From contig NC_092674.1 in the NCBI RefSeq assembly GCF_964355755.1, positions 3,353,001 through 3,417,000 on the forward strand: DNA of 64,000 bases, given 5' to 3'. The notes under the pieces are model-generated. The model was not told the DNA's origin, ran no database searches, and saw nothing but the letters and a program-made list of their open reading frames with translations. The position numbers and the translations under genes are program-made. This document shows positions 8,924 through 20,300 of the stretch, piece by piece (position 1 is the stretch's first letter; each line of letters begins with the position of its first letter). This DNA comes from Antedon mediterranea. Taxonomy: Eukaryota; Echinodermata; Crinoidea; Comatulida; Antedonidae.

Positions 8924-11900
8924 ATGAATATCGCACAACTTTCTTCATGTATTTTTATATTCTGTTATCATGGTGAGTTATTTTAATGGATATTTTCAAT
9001 TAAAACAATATTTGAAGTCGTCTAGACTGATATAGATCGGTAATTAATGTCGTTGTTTTCAATATAGTATTTTTGTAATAATTTGATTATCAAATTCTAT
9101 TTGTTTCAGCTATACTTTGCACTTCTTTACAATGTACTCCTAAACAAGATATCCTGATGGTCAATAATTCAAGTGACTGTTTTCGTGAGTGTGAGTTTCC
9201 CGCTAAACCGAGATTGTGCGAATTTGAGTTTACGGTAGCTTGGTGGTATACGTTAGCAGCGGCTTGCATCGACTGTCCTGGTTTCAGACAAGACTGTGAT
9301 TTGCCTCAATGTTTTACCGTAGATGGTTCACGTAGATCTATCTTGACAGTGAATGGAATGTCACCTGGACCAAGCATACAGGTTCGTATAGGCATGGACT
9401 AAAGAACGATTTGGTATAAAGCTCTACACTATCAAACTAGTTTGACAAAAAAAGTGTGATGTGCTCAAATATGGTAGTGGTATGCTCAAATATAGTAGTG
9501 ATATGACATAATCATGTCCAAATATGAGTACATCATATTTGTTTGTCACATAAGGTTTGATAGTGTAGATAGGGCTTTAGTAAAGAGACAACTTCATCAA
9601 ATTTAATAATAAATCCAGAGGATTGGAACTGTAAAATGCTTTCTAATTTAGTGATGATTACATTAGAAGTTTCCCTCTGAATTAGTTAATAATAATAATA
9701 ATAATACACTTATATTGACTTATTAATATTAATTTTGTTTCATTTACGGAGTTATTGTTATTGGTTGCAAATATAATCTAAATATGTTTCAACTATTTGT
9801 TTAAAATTTGTTTTTAACAGGTCTGTCATGGTGATACTGTTCGCGTAAAAGTCAAAAACCAACTTCAAGATGGAGGTTCGTTGACAATACATTGGCATGG
9901 TATACATCAATTTAACACCGTGTGGGCAGATGGCGTTCCGATGATTACTCAATGTCCCATACCAAGTTCAACCTTTTTCGTATACGAGTTTGTTGCAGAC
10001 CCGCCAGGTACCCATTGGTGGCACTCTCACGTTGGTGTTCAGAGAGGTGACGGGTTGTACGGAGCATTGATTGTCAGGGAACCAAGACAAAAAGAGTTCA
10101 ACAGTAAAGAATATGACTTTGACCTTCCACAACATTACATGTTATTTAACGACTGGTTAGGTATTTCAAGTCTTGATCTGTATTTATTAGCGATTGCCAA
10201 TGCTGTTCCGTCGTCTGGATATACAGATACCATGTTGATCAATGGCAGAAGTCACAATAGGGACATTGATATGGATGTTCCTATCACAGTGTTTGAAGTA
10301 GAACAAGGTTTCCGATATCGGATGCGAATAGTAGATGCTTCATTTAGTGAGTGTATTGTAAGAATTACTGTCGAATCCCATCCGATAACGATCATTGCCA
10401 CTGATGGCTTTGAAATGGAACCGGTTCGTGAAGTGGATGCTTTATACTTTACTGCTGGTGAGAGGTAATTCCAATCTAAATTGTTCATTTTAATTCAAGG
10501 GATGGAGCTGACATCATTTGTTTATTTGTGGGCACGGTTTCATGAACTTACATACTTATTTCGTTTAGGATATTTTACTGCAGAAACTATATTTTATACC
10601 GCAATAACTTGTTGTTTCAATTTTGGAGAAGTTTACGAATGCGCAGTGACGCATTGTTGGTTTGGCTTTTCAAATAGAAACTTAGAAATGCTGTAATAGT
10701 GCATTAATCCAATCAATGCAATACACGCAATTGTTTTTTACGACATGTCGATGGCTGGTAGGTATTTTTTTTTTTAGAAATGTGTATAGCATTCTTTCTT
10801 ATTTTTAATTATTTCAGAGTGGATTTTGTACTCGAGGCGTCTGCAAAACCCTCAACGTATTGTATATACGTAGTTGGTATACCCAACCCAGTATGCCCTG
10901 CGATTGGTGCAGCAAAATTAAAATACAAGAATTCACCAACCATGGATGTAAATTGTACACAGTACAACACAGAACAACGTGATTTTTTTTCAACAGCCGT
11001 ACTTAAAGATAACGATACAGATGTATACACATTTAAAGATACGCACGCATTACGTAAGATTTTTTTTTTAAATAAATTTTCCAAAGCAATTTGACTTCCC
11101 GTCACGAGAGCTGAAAAACATTGGCCTAGCAGACGGCCTAGGCAATTTTGCAATTTTATACACGGCCATAGAGGTATCCAATAGAAGGGTTCTAATATAA
11201 ACATTCAGTTTGTGTCTTTAGGGGGCATTGCGTCATCAAAACTCTCAATTTCTAGTAGCCTATATTGTATACTATTGTAATATTGTCTTACAATGTCTTT
11301 TAATTATCTTTTCGCATTTACTATCTCTGTTGCGCGTGCGTACAAAAGTGTTGTTAAAACGTACGCCAATAGAATTCGAACCATACCATGAAAGCCACTC
11401 AGTGCCCTAATAATACTTAATAGAAGGACGTCTGCATATCAAGCAGAAGGTTCCTGGTTCGGATATCGGCTGTTTTTTTAAGAAACCGATTTTCTTAATT
11501 TGTTTATTCACAAATATAATATTTAATGTACTAATTCATTGTAGAACCTGTAGATCCGGCTTTATACCACGTGGATACTGTATATTATGTCGTCATGGGC
11601 GTCTCATACTACAGTTATACTTCGAATAGACCAGAAGCTGGAACAACTCACTCTCCATTTTTCACCATGAATCAAGTGCAATTTGATTTTCCGGATAAAC
11701 CGTTTGTTTCATTCGAGCCAAATGGTAACGTAGATTCGTGCAGGACGTACCCAGGGTATAACAATACAGAGTTGGCCGAATGCAATAATACACACTGTAG
11801 TTGCCCTCTGGTTGCTAAAGTGAAACTTGGTCAGGTAACTTTATACATTTTACCATGTTTAGTAGTGTGAACATAAATCTACTTCTATTCAATTCAATTT

Positions 11901-13707
11901 AATTATTTCGACCGAAATCAAACGTATTTTTACATACACTAAACAAGTCAAACAGCAACAGAAGTATCATTAATTTTGGACGAGGGAAGACATAGAGACT
12001 CAAGTCACTAAAGCGTGGTTCCCACTAGCGACGCAACACAAGGACGTAACGCAACGCAAGTGAATTGACCAATCACAAGCGATGGCTTATTCGCTTGTGA
12101 TTGCTAACTGTCTATAACTTCACTTGTCATTGGTTAAAACGCTTGCGTTGCGTTTACGTCATTGCGTTACGTTCTAGTAGGAACCAAGCTTTAAAACGCT
12201 TGCGTTGCGTTTACGTCATTGCGTTACGTTCTAGTGGGGACCAAGCTTAACTCTCTGTAGTTTAACTCTTATTATCTTAAGTTGCCAGTGATTTTTTCCC
12301 TTTCGAAGTTGAATTATTGTGGAAAACATTATTTGTTGATGCCCGCCATTTCTCGCAGTCTCCGTATATTTACGTTCTAATTTTGTTCAAGATGTATTGT
12401 CCCCCAAAAACATGAAAAATGAAGATTAATTAAATAAGATTTTGAATAGGCTATTTTGTAGTTTTTAATAAAGTTAATCACTTCCGTAGAAAAAAAAATA
12501 ATGTTTTCCCTTATAAAATGACAAAATAAATGGTTAAATTCAACCAAAAATCTATTGGCTGGCAGCCAATTTTACTATTTTTTGCTTTAATTTACAGTTT
12601 TTTCAGTTAAATACTTTTTTTTATCATCTAATTTTTGGTCAAAGTGGATAACTATATGACATTAAAATGGCTTATTCAACAAAAAAAATTAAAATAATTA
12701 TTTTTTCAGGGGGACAATACATCTTTAACCGTTGACTTTTCTTTTAAGGTAGTGGAGTTCGTTGTGATTGATGATGTTCATATTATCAATCACCCGATGC
12801 ATCTTCATGGACAATCATTCCGACTATTAGCACAAGGACTTAAAAATATAAGTGCTGACGAATTAATCGAATTTGATAAGACACGTAGGTCCTATACATT
12901 TTTTTTTTCTTTCTGCTTTTTTAGCAGTCTTGTTCCTCTACCCATGGACCAAATTACCCGGGTGGTCAATATGGCTTGAATTTCTATCAGGCCTTGTACT
13001 CGAGAACTCTTTAACCAGCTTATACACTTAGATAGAATAATCTTGAACTAACCGGCGGCACTTACAACGCCGATTGGTTTAGACATTCGCGCAGATTGTT
13101 ACGCTCAATTTGGAGTTTCATACAGATTGACCCGGGTAAGTTAGTATCATGTGTATAGTCTCGCTAACTTTGTTGTGTAGAAACCGTATACTCGGGTATG
13201 TAAATACATGGAGTAAAGAAATGGTAAATATAACCTATAGGCTAGAGGCCCAAGTCGTTGATCCAGCGAAAATATTGCAATGCAAAGCGGTTTAATTATA
13301 CGTAGAAATTATACGTAATACAAATATGTAAAAAATAATAATGTTTCCGTTTCGTTTATGTAGATGGTTTACCAAGAATCCCGCTTGAATCAGCGGTTGT
13401 AAAGGATACGGTGAATATAATTTCGGGTGGTTACGTCATCATTAGATGGAAGGCTGAAAACCCCGGTTATTGGTTCTTTCATTGTCACGTGGAGTACCAC
13501 TCACTGGTGAGTTATTTAAATATAATAAAAAACAATTCTACGAAGTTTAAAATCATCAGTCTATTAATGCATCGTTTTTTTTCCATTTCTTCCAAGGCGG
13601 GAATGGCAATGATTATTCAAGTCGGTGAAGAAGACGAAATTCCAAATCCACCAAAAGGATTTCCAACGTGTGGATCATTCACGCCCGGTGAAGAAGAAAA
13701 ATCATAA
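8924..13707 (+). CDS. Secreted laccase-type multicopper oxidase, intact, 8 exons (unit A)
   Basis: Predicted copper enzyme that oxidises phenols or similar substrates at a type 1 site and reduces O2 at a trinuclear cluster. Exons: 8924-8972, 9110-9381, 9821-10464, 10818-11053, 11545-11834, 12749-12884, 13364-13506, 13597-13707. Phases agree throughout, giving 626 residues. The first exon encodes a short hydrophobic signal peptide (MNIAQLSSCIFIFCYH). A cysteine-rich segment follows, as in arthropod laccases, up to GMSPGPSIQ. Copper motifs are HWHGIHQ...QCPI and GTHWWHSHVGVQRGDG in exon 3, HPMHLHGQ in exon 6, and YWFFHCHVEYH across exons 7-8 with an axial Met (HSLAGM). All ten expected His and the Cys are present. 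ATG 8924 is chosen because only it joins a signal peptide in frame. Introns 2 and 5 hold MITEs. The physiological substrate is unknown. Confidence 0.9.
9417..9579. repeat. MITE family 1 copy in MCO intron 2
   Basis: TAAAGCTCTACACTATCAAA at the left and GATAGTGTAGATAGGGCTTTA at the right. The CAAATATGGTAGTG interior motif is doubled. Confidence 0.75.
11395..11470 (+). repeat. Possible tRNA-derived relic in MCO intron 4
   Basis: TCTGCATATCAAGCAGA could form an anticodon arm, and GGTTCCTGGTTCGGATATC resembles a T-arm with a box-B-like core. The 5' half is poorly matched and the acceptor stem does not close, so this is at best a tRNA-derived SINE remnant, not a working tRNA. Confidence 0.3.
12011..12249. 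repeat. MITE family 2 copy with duplicated right end, MCO intron 5
   Basis: Left end GCGTGGTTCCCACTAGCGAC, right end GCGTTACGTTCTAGTAGGAACC. The right terminal ~52 bp (AAAACGCTTGCGTTGCGTTT... ) is present twice in tandem. Palindromic centre as in the copy at 2314. Confidence 0.75.
12388..12728. repeat. MITE family 3 copy in MCO intron 5
   Basis: Begins AAGATGTATTGTCCCCCAAA and ends GGGGGACAATACATCTTTAA. The interior TTGGCTGGCAGCCAATTTTA is itself a small palindrome. It ends about 20 bases before the exon 6 acceptor, so it supplies much of the 3' part of the intron. Confidence 0.8.
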
Positions 13708-14806
13708 CGTTAACTTTACGACGACTTGAAACTGTTATTATAGTCGTCGTCCAGCTCTGCTAAAATCGAGTTCTATTCGCGACTACACCTTATGACGTCA
13801 TGTCGACACAAACAAGCTAATATATCCCTAATATCAACTTTATTACTGTTAACCACGAAAGATAAAAAAAAACCTGTAATATTATATATCATATATTACG
13901 GTAATATCAAGCTAGCACACTGAAAAAAAAGAAGGTGTTGAGGAGAAATATTTCACATTACGTCAATATAGATATAAGTATTTTCTCTCTATAAAACTAA
14001 AATGAGAATACATCCTCCTTTTGGACATCCTATTAAGAGGACAATTTGTTGGGGGGGGGGGGGAATCCCGAAGGTGTCCCCTTAATAGGAGGTTTGTTTT
14101 TTATAGTGTTATATAGACAGTGTTTGTATATTTTTATTTTTTTTTTTGTAATAAATTACAGAAATCGCATAAAAGTAGTCCACGAAAGGCCTATATTATA
14201 AATGTTTTTCGAGAAATTCTTTGTTAAATATAGACCATGCATTATACTTTATCCGGAGCTGTCTGCTGGGTGTTCTATCGTAACAGGAGATGTATTATTG
14301 TCATTTTCATTCAGTGATATATATATATATATATAATAAATCCAAAGGCAAATTACTGAAAAATGACAATGCTGTGGGTATCAGTGGCTGGATCTCATTT
14401 GAGATACAAAAAAAGCGAAAAGTCAAATCAAAACGATAAAGTAAAACAGCCAGAAAAGTTATCAGAGCTTTCGTGGAACACTAGTCCTTCATCAGTGCAA
14501 GTATGTGTGCATCTATATATTGCTTGCTCTTTGTCTGTTATGTTTTTGCGTCCCTGACACAAGCATTTGCTTTATTAGTGACGCTACCGTTTTGGAAATA
14601 AATGTTAATTTGGATTGATTTAATATTTTAATTTTTTAAATATTTATTAAAAATCATGCCGCCGTACAGTACTGCTGCATTGCTGTTGGTTTTTGTAACG
14701 TGACAGTGGGGCGGATCCACCCAATTTTTTCAATTCTGATATAGGCCTAATATTATTATTATGATATATGTTATTAAATAAGTTCATTTGGATCTGATAA
14801 TGTAAT
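13708..14806. other. 3' flank of the intact MCO, no further gene
   Basis: AT-rich. There is an inverted pair around a poly-G run (CCTATTAAGAGGACA near 14028 and TGTCCCCTTAATAGGA near 14076). AATAAA occurs at 14150 but is lost in unit B. GGAAATAAATGTTAATTTGG near 14593 resembles a LINE 3' end. No exon is supported. Confidence 0.5.
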
Positions 14807-14989
14807 GTGAAAAAAAGTTACTTGTATATGATCCACTATAGTAGTAGTAGGCGAAACGTCAAGGATGTAGTAGCTTCAAGATCAACCAATCAATTTAAGT
14901 CCGGTCTTGAACGGGCATGGTCCAACCACCCTCTTAAAGTTGCGCCATATTCAAGAGTTGATGTAATTATCAAGAGGGGCATAGCCTAG
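14807..14989 (+). mobile_element. LINE ORF C-terminal relic
   Basis: The reading frame ends DVVASRSTNQFKSGLERAW followed by SNHPLKVAP. This is the pattern found at the C-terminus of many non-LTR retrotransposon polymerases. There is no upstream polymerase domain. Confidence 0.55.
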
Positions 14990-16909
14990 CCTCGACTCCG
15001 GACCCAGCATTGCTGAGCTCCGGAAACAAGTAAACAAGTAAGTAAGTAAACAAGTAAGTTCTCTGGAAATGTAAGTACCGATATCATCTTACAAACTTGA
15101 CACTATATTGGATGATATAGAAGTAACTTTTTTTCACATGATATATGTAATTATTTACATATTTTCATTTTTGTTACGTATACTGGTATTGCGTATTGCA
15201 CACACAGGCATATTTTACAGGTCTACACTTAACCTCCATATCGTATCGTATTGTTGGAATAATTCATTTTTATGGCCTTCAATGCAATTGTTATTATTAA
15301 TATTGAATAATTACCGCTAAATTAAGTGCTCTTACTCTACAGGTTGGTCGGTCGGTCAGTAAACGCGACTGCAGCCATGTATATGGCCTTGTTATACTGT
15401 TAATGTTATTGTAAATGTTACTTAATAAAATTAAAACTAACTGGAAACAAACAAAGATCAGTGTTTCTCTCTACCTTTACAAAGTAATACAATCGATATT
15501 GTAAAGAAAAAAAAAGGAAATCAAAGATATGCAACAATAACCTATTAACTGAAATTAAATAATCCCCAACAATTGCATCATTCAACGCTACACATAGATC
15601 TCATTTCTTTCACAAAACTAAACGTTTTTTTCCCTTTGTTTTGTATTCAAGCCAGGACCACAATAAAAACAGGTTTTCTTTTACCTGATTGTGTGATCCT
15701 GTATAAAGATGTTGTTATATAAAAAGAAAGTAATTACGCGATGATGTTTTTAACGTTTATACCGTTAACAAGCGCCTCTGTTTTTTACTTTTGTTTGGGT
15801 ATCGTAATTATCGTAATACAAACACTAACCATATGTTATTATTAAGAGTCTATAGTAGAATAATTAATCAAACTACTACTGTAATTGTTTGTGGTAACTT
15901 TTAACGTTAATTCTTGTAAGAAAGGGAAACCGTTATCCGCGTCGAACTAAAAAATTATCTACGGCATTTTAACTTTCCAACAATATTCAAATTTGTCGGA
16001 AAAGAGACAGCTTATATTTTACCAAGGAGGTATTAGTCGATCGCGCGTCTGTTTGTTGTCTGTTTGTTTTTTAGCAGGATTACTCAAACATTTCTTTACC
16101 AAAATGAAAATACAGATAAATATGTGGTGAAGGACCACTTCATTAAATTTTGGAGGCAATCTGGACCAGGGTCCCAATTCTGGACCACTTTTAATAGGCC
16201 TACTATTTTCATACCTGCTAGCGTTAAAAGATAGGAGACAATTTTCAAAAGCCGGTAAGCAGTCTTAAAGTAAACTGAAATTGCGATTTTTCGAGAAAGA
16301 CCTTGGGTTCTGTTCTGATATGATGAAAATAGTTTCTCGAAACATGTCACGGTATTTTAAGGCAATTTGCCTGTTCATCAAATGCCTCACAATTTTGATT
16401 TTGACTCGAACGTTTAGTGGTATCATACATGATTTATCTAATAATATTATGTTAATAGGTTATTAATTTTAACAAAAATTTGTAGAAATGAGTTGAATTA
16501 TGATGTTGAAAAATAAAAGTAATGTTGGTATTTAGTTGGAAAATAAACTATGGATAAAAAAAAAGAAGAAAATGATATATACTGTAAACAAATATGTTAA
16601 GTTATGTGTAAAGAGTTAAGTAAGGTAAAAGAGATGAACATAAAAAGAAACATGTATGGATAATTTTTTTAAAAACCAATTTTAATAGGATAAATATATG
16701 TTAATAAAAAAAATGAATACAAGAACAAGAAAATATGTATGAAAAAAACAGTGTATTATTAAAACATGTTAATTAACTACTAAAAAACAAAAAGTAAAAT
16801 ATGTATGTAAATATTTAAAAAGACAATGTCAATGGAAATGTCCCCTACGACCATCTAGGTCATGGGACAACCAACCAACGAACTTGTTTGCAAATGCCTT
16901 CAACTATAT
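14990..16909. other. Spacer between MCO and CUL4 fragment, no gene seen
   Basis: Nearly 2 kb of AT-rich DNA. It holds a GTCGGTCGGTC-like short repeat near 15344 and TAGGCCTA at 16195-16202, but no exon. No counterpart of the CUL4 N-terminal half is found here or elsewhere in the unit. Confidence 0.5.
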
Positions 16910-17280
16910 AACTATAGAGGTATTACATTATCATCATGTGAGAGTAATAGTATTCTTACAGAAATCCAAGAGGCTTTAGGAAAAATCATAGGTGTGAGGA
17001 CCACATATTTACACTTATAAAAGCATATTAGCTACGCGTAATGCGGAAAATAAGTTAATATAGGCCTACTTAGCCTTCCTGGATTTCCGTAAGGCTTTTG
17101 GCGTAATTGCCTTTTGTCAATAGCATGGAATACTGGTATCCGTGGTAAAGTCTGGAAAATTATTGATAAACTTTATACAAATGTCATATTGGTGTTAAGT
17201 TTGATGATATTGTAACTGATTATTTTGATGTCAATGAAGGGGTTAAGCAAGGCTGTTTAGGGTCACCCTTTATAAATGAA
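16910..17280 (+). mobile_element. Reverse-transcriptase relic (LINE), multiple frameshifts
   Basis: Short segments in different frames match non-LTR polymerase signatures. NYRGITLSS is at 16910. FLDFRKAFG, where the active enzyme has FRKAFD, is near 17081. GIRGKVWKIIDKLYTN is near 17137, and FDVNEGVKQGCLGSPF near 17225. Stops and shifts separate them, so the element is dead. It ends about 35 bases before the first CUL4 exon and may mark where the CUL4 5' half was lost. Confidence 0.75.
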
Positions 17281-17315
17281 AAAAATAAATAAAAAAACAA
17301 ATGTCTTATTTTCAG

Positions 17316-20300
17316 CCAAATATGTTGACAGCAAATTGAAGACGGGGAACAAGGAAGCGACGGAAGAGGAATTGGAAAGACTGCTGGATAAAATTCTTGT
17401 AATCTTTAGATTCATTCATGGTAAAACCACATGCTTATTATAGTACATTACAACCCTTTATTACCTCTTAATATTGGTCTCCTCTGAATGGGCGTTGGCC
17501 GCAATTGATAAACGTATATTTGTTAATTTCATACGCATATATATGTATTGCCCTAAGTTGTAGTGTTTAGTGTGAAACTACTAACTCAATTATAAAACAT
17601 ATACTTTGTGTCATAGGGAAAGATGTGTTTGAGGCATTTTACAAAAAAGGTCTTGCAAAGAGGTTACTAGTCAGCAAGAGTGCGTCCGTAGACGCAGAGA
17701 AGTCTATGTTAACTAAACTTAAACAGGGTGAGTAAATAATATATATCGTCGAATTGATGCAACATATCACACTTATATTACCCCTGAATAATGAATGAAC
17801 TATTTACCATTAATATCATGAGTAATGTAATCAACATGCGAGTGAGTGGCCGCACGGTTAAGACAGTGGAACCATAATATGTAGCCATAATATCTGCAAG
17901 GGTTCGAGGCTTACTCACTCCATGGTTCTGGTGGTAGAACGAGTCTTCTCGGATAAGGACTAAACACCGTAGGTCCAGTGTACACATCTGTTTCATGTGC
18001 ACTTTAAAGAACCTAGTACGAGGTAGGGGGTTACCCCGGTGTACTAGTATATTACAGCCACTGATCTTAACTGGGCCCTCTGGGAGACCAGTCAGTCAGT
18101 CACTGAAGATAAATAATAATAACAAAACTAACCACATGAAATTAGTTCACACAGCCACTACTTTACAGTAGGCCATCTAGTAGGCCTCCTAGTTCTGTAA
18201 TAATAATCAATTTGTTGATTGTGGAACTTACAAAGATGAAGAACCACAGCAACATAGTATTATTATTATTATTATTTATTGCCAAAAACTAGTTACAAAC
18301 AAACAAAACACAGAAACTAAGGGAGTAGGCAGGAACCTAAAAGTGAACCTAATCACTATAACAAGAGTTCAGGTTCCGTACTCCCAAAGTAACAACAATG
18401 ATATAAAATAAACTATATAAAAATATTTAAAAAACAAATAGACGAATCAACAGTGTCAATATAAAATAAACGGATAAAATACATAATAGTCGATTCAACA
18501 AAGTCAATATAAAACATGTGATTTTTGGTGTATTGGCACCATCTTTCAAATTATCCAAAATTCAATATAATTATAAAGCACTGTCTACACTATCAAAACT
18601 ATAAAAAAAGTGTGATGTGCCCATGGTAGTGATATGCTCAAATATGGTAGTGATATGACATTCCCATATATAGACACATCACACCTTTTTGTCACATAAA
18701 GTTGAGCACTGATGTTTGTTTTTGTAGAATGTGGTGGAGCATTTACAAGTAAGTTGGAAGGCATGTTTAAAGATATGGAGTTATCCAAAGACATCATGGT
18801 AGCATTCAAGCAGGTAGGCTAACCACTCTCTCATTGCAACATTACCTTATTTCATTTGTCTTATTTAAATTACAAGAAATAAAACAAGTAAAAAAAACCA
18901 AAAGAATGAAAAGGCAACATGAATTTGGATGTGAGCCCTCTGTAGTTTTCTTTTTAAAATGCTATTAAGAAATAAACCCTGCCAGATTTTAGTGGTCTTT
19001 AGTAGCTTTTGTCTAAAATTAAAATCCCTCCAACAAAAGTCTGGCATTAGAAATGGTCTTTTAAATCCTACTATTTAGAGGGAAATTAAATGTAATCTGT
19101 TTGGTTGGTCTGTCCATTTATGTGTATCTCAAAAACTGCAGTATTTGTCTGATTTTTTTCAACATTTCAATGGCTGTCCTACCCTAACAATACATTTAAA
19201 CGTTTATTTTAAAGTTTTTTTAATTGGAGGGAATATTTGAATGAAATGTTTATTTGAGTCCACTTAAAAACTGTGGTCTATGGTCTCTAAATAAGATGGA
19301 GTCTTTAACTGGAGGGAGCAGCTAATTTCATCCGGGCCACATTACAGCAGTCTTTAATTGGAGGGAGTCTGCTATTGTAATTATTAATTATTATTTATTA
19401 TTATTATATGTATTTTGTACAGCATATGCAGCACCAATCAGTGCCGGGCAATATTGAGATGACCGTCAACATATTGACTATGGGCTACTGGCCTACGTAC
19501 ACACCGATGGAGGTACACCTGCCCTCAAACGTAAGTCATCTACCACTAATATAATATGTAAAAGTACGGCTTGAGCTAATATTTATTTTATTATTACACA
19601 GATGTAATTTATAGATAACTTCTTTAAAGACGTATTGTCCCCCAAAATCATGAAAAATAAAGATTAATAAAATGAGACTTTGAATAGATTATTTTGTAGC
19701 TTTAATAAAGTTAATCATTTCTGTAGAAAAAAAACTGGAAAAATCATTAACAAATTATAAAATTACAAAATAAATGCTTAAATTCAACCAAAAACCCATT
19801 GGCTGGCAGCCAATTTGACTATTTTTTGCTTTATATTAAATTTTTTTAGGTAAAAACTTTTTTTTCGATCCAATTTTTGGTCAAAGGGGATAACTATTTC
19901 GCATCAACAGAAAAATTGTTAAGAATTAATGTTTCAGGGGGACGACAATACATCTTTAAGGTTAGCCAAACTGGTAAGACTGATCACTCTTAAAATCAAA
20001 ACACTAAACATTGCTGACAATCATTTGTTTATAATTCTATCCATGTATTTAATAGCAATGTTTTTAGATCTCTGTAATTTCTTTGTTATGTATGTATATC
20101 AAATGTAAATTAATTAAACGAAATTGAATTTGTACCTTGTTGCGTAAATGACAATAAATACTATCGTATCGTATCATACATAAGAGCATTGTATTATCTT
20201 CTATATATGCACATAGAGTATCACGGTGTGACGTCACAACGATACAGGGCGCTGCATGGTTGCTAGCCAACCAAAAAATTCGTTCAGCCCTACTATGTTG

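Noticed and set aside
10809-11204. 131-residue minus-strand ORF
   Set aside because: It lies opposite MCO exon 4 and its intron; a shadow of the real coding strand.
11395-11470. Functional tRNA gene
   Set aside because: The anticodon-arm and T-arm-like parts are present, but the acceptor stem and D-arm do not form properly; listed only as a weak tRNA-derived relic.
13708-17315. Missing N-terminal CUL4 exons
   Set aside because: Frames in this stretch show only LINE fragments and AT-rich sequence. Nothing resembles the cullin N-terminal repeats.
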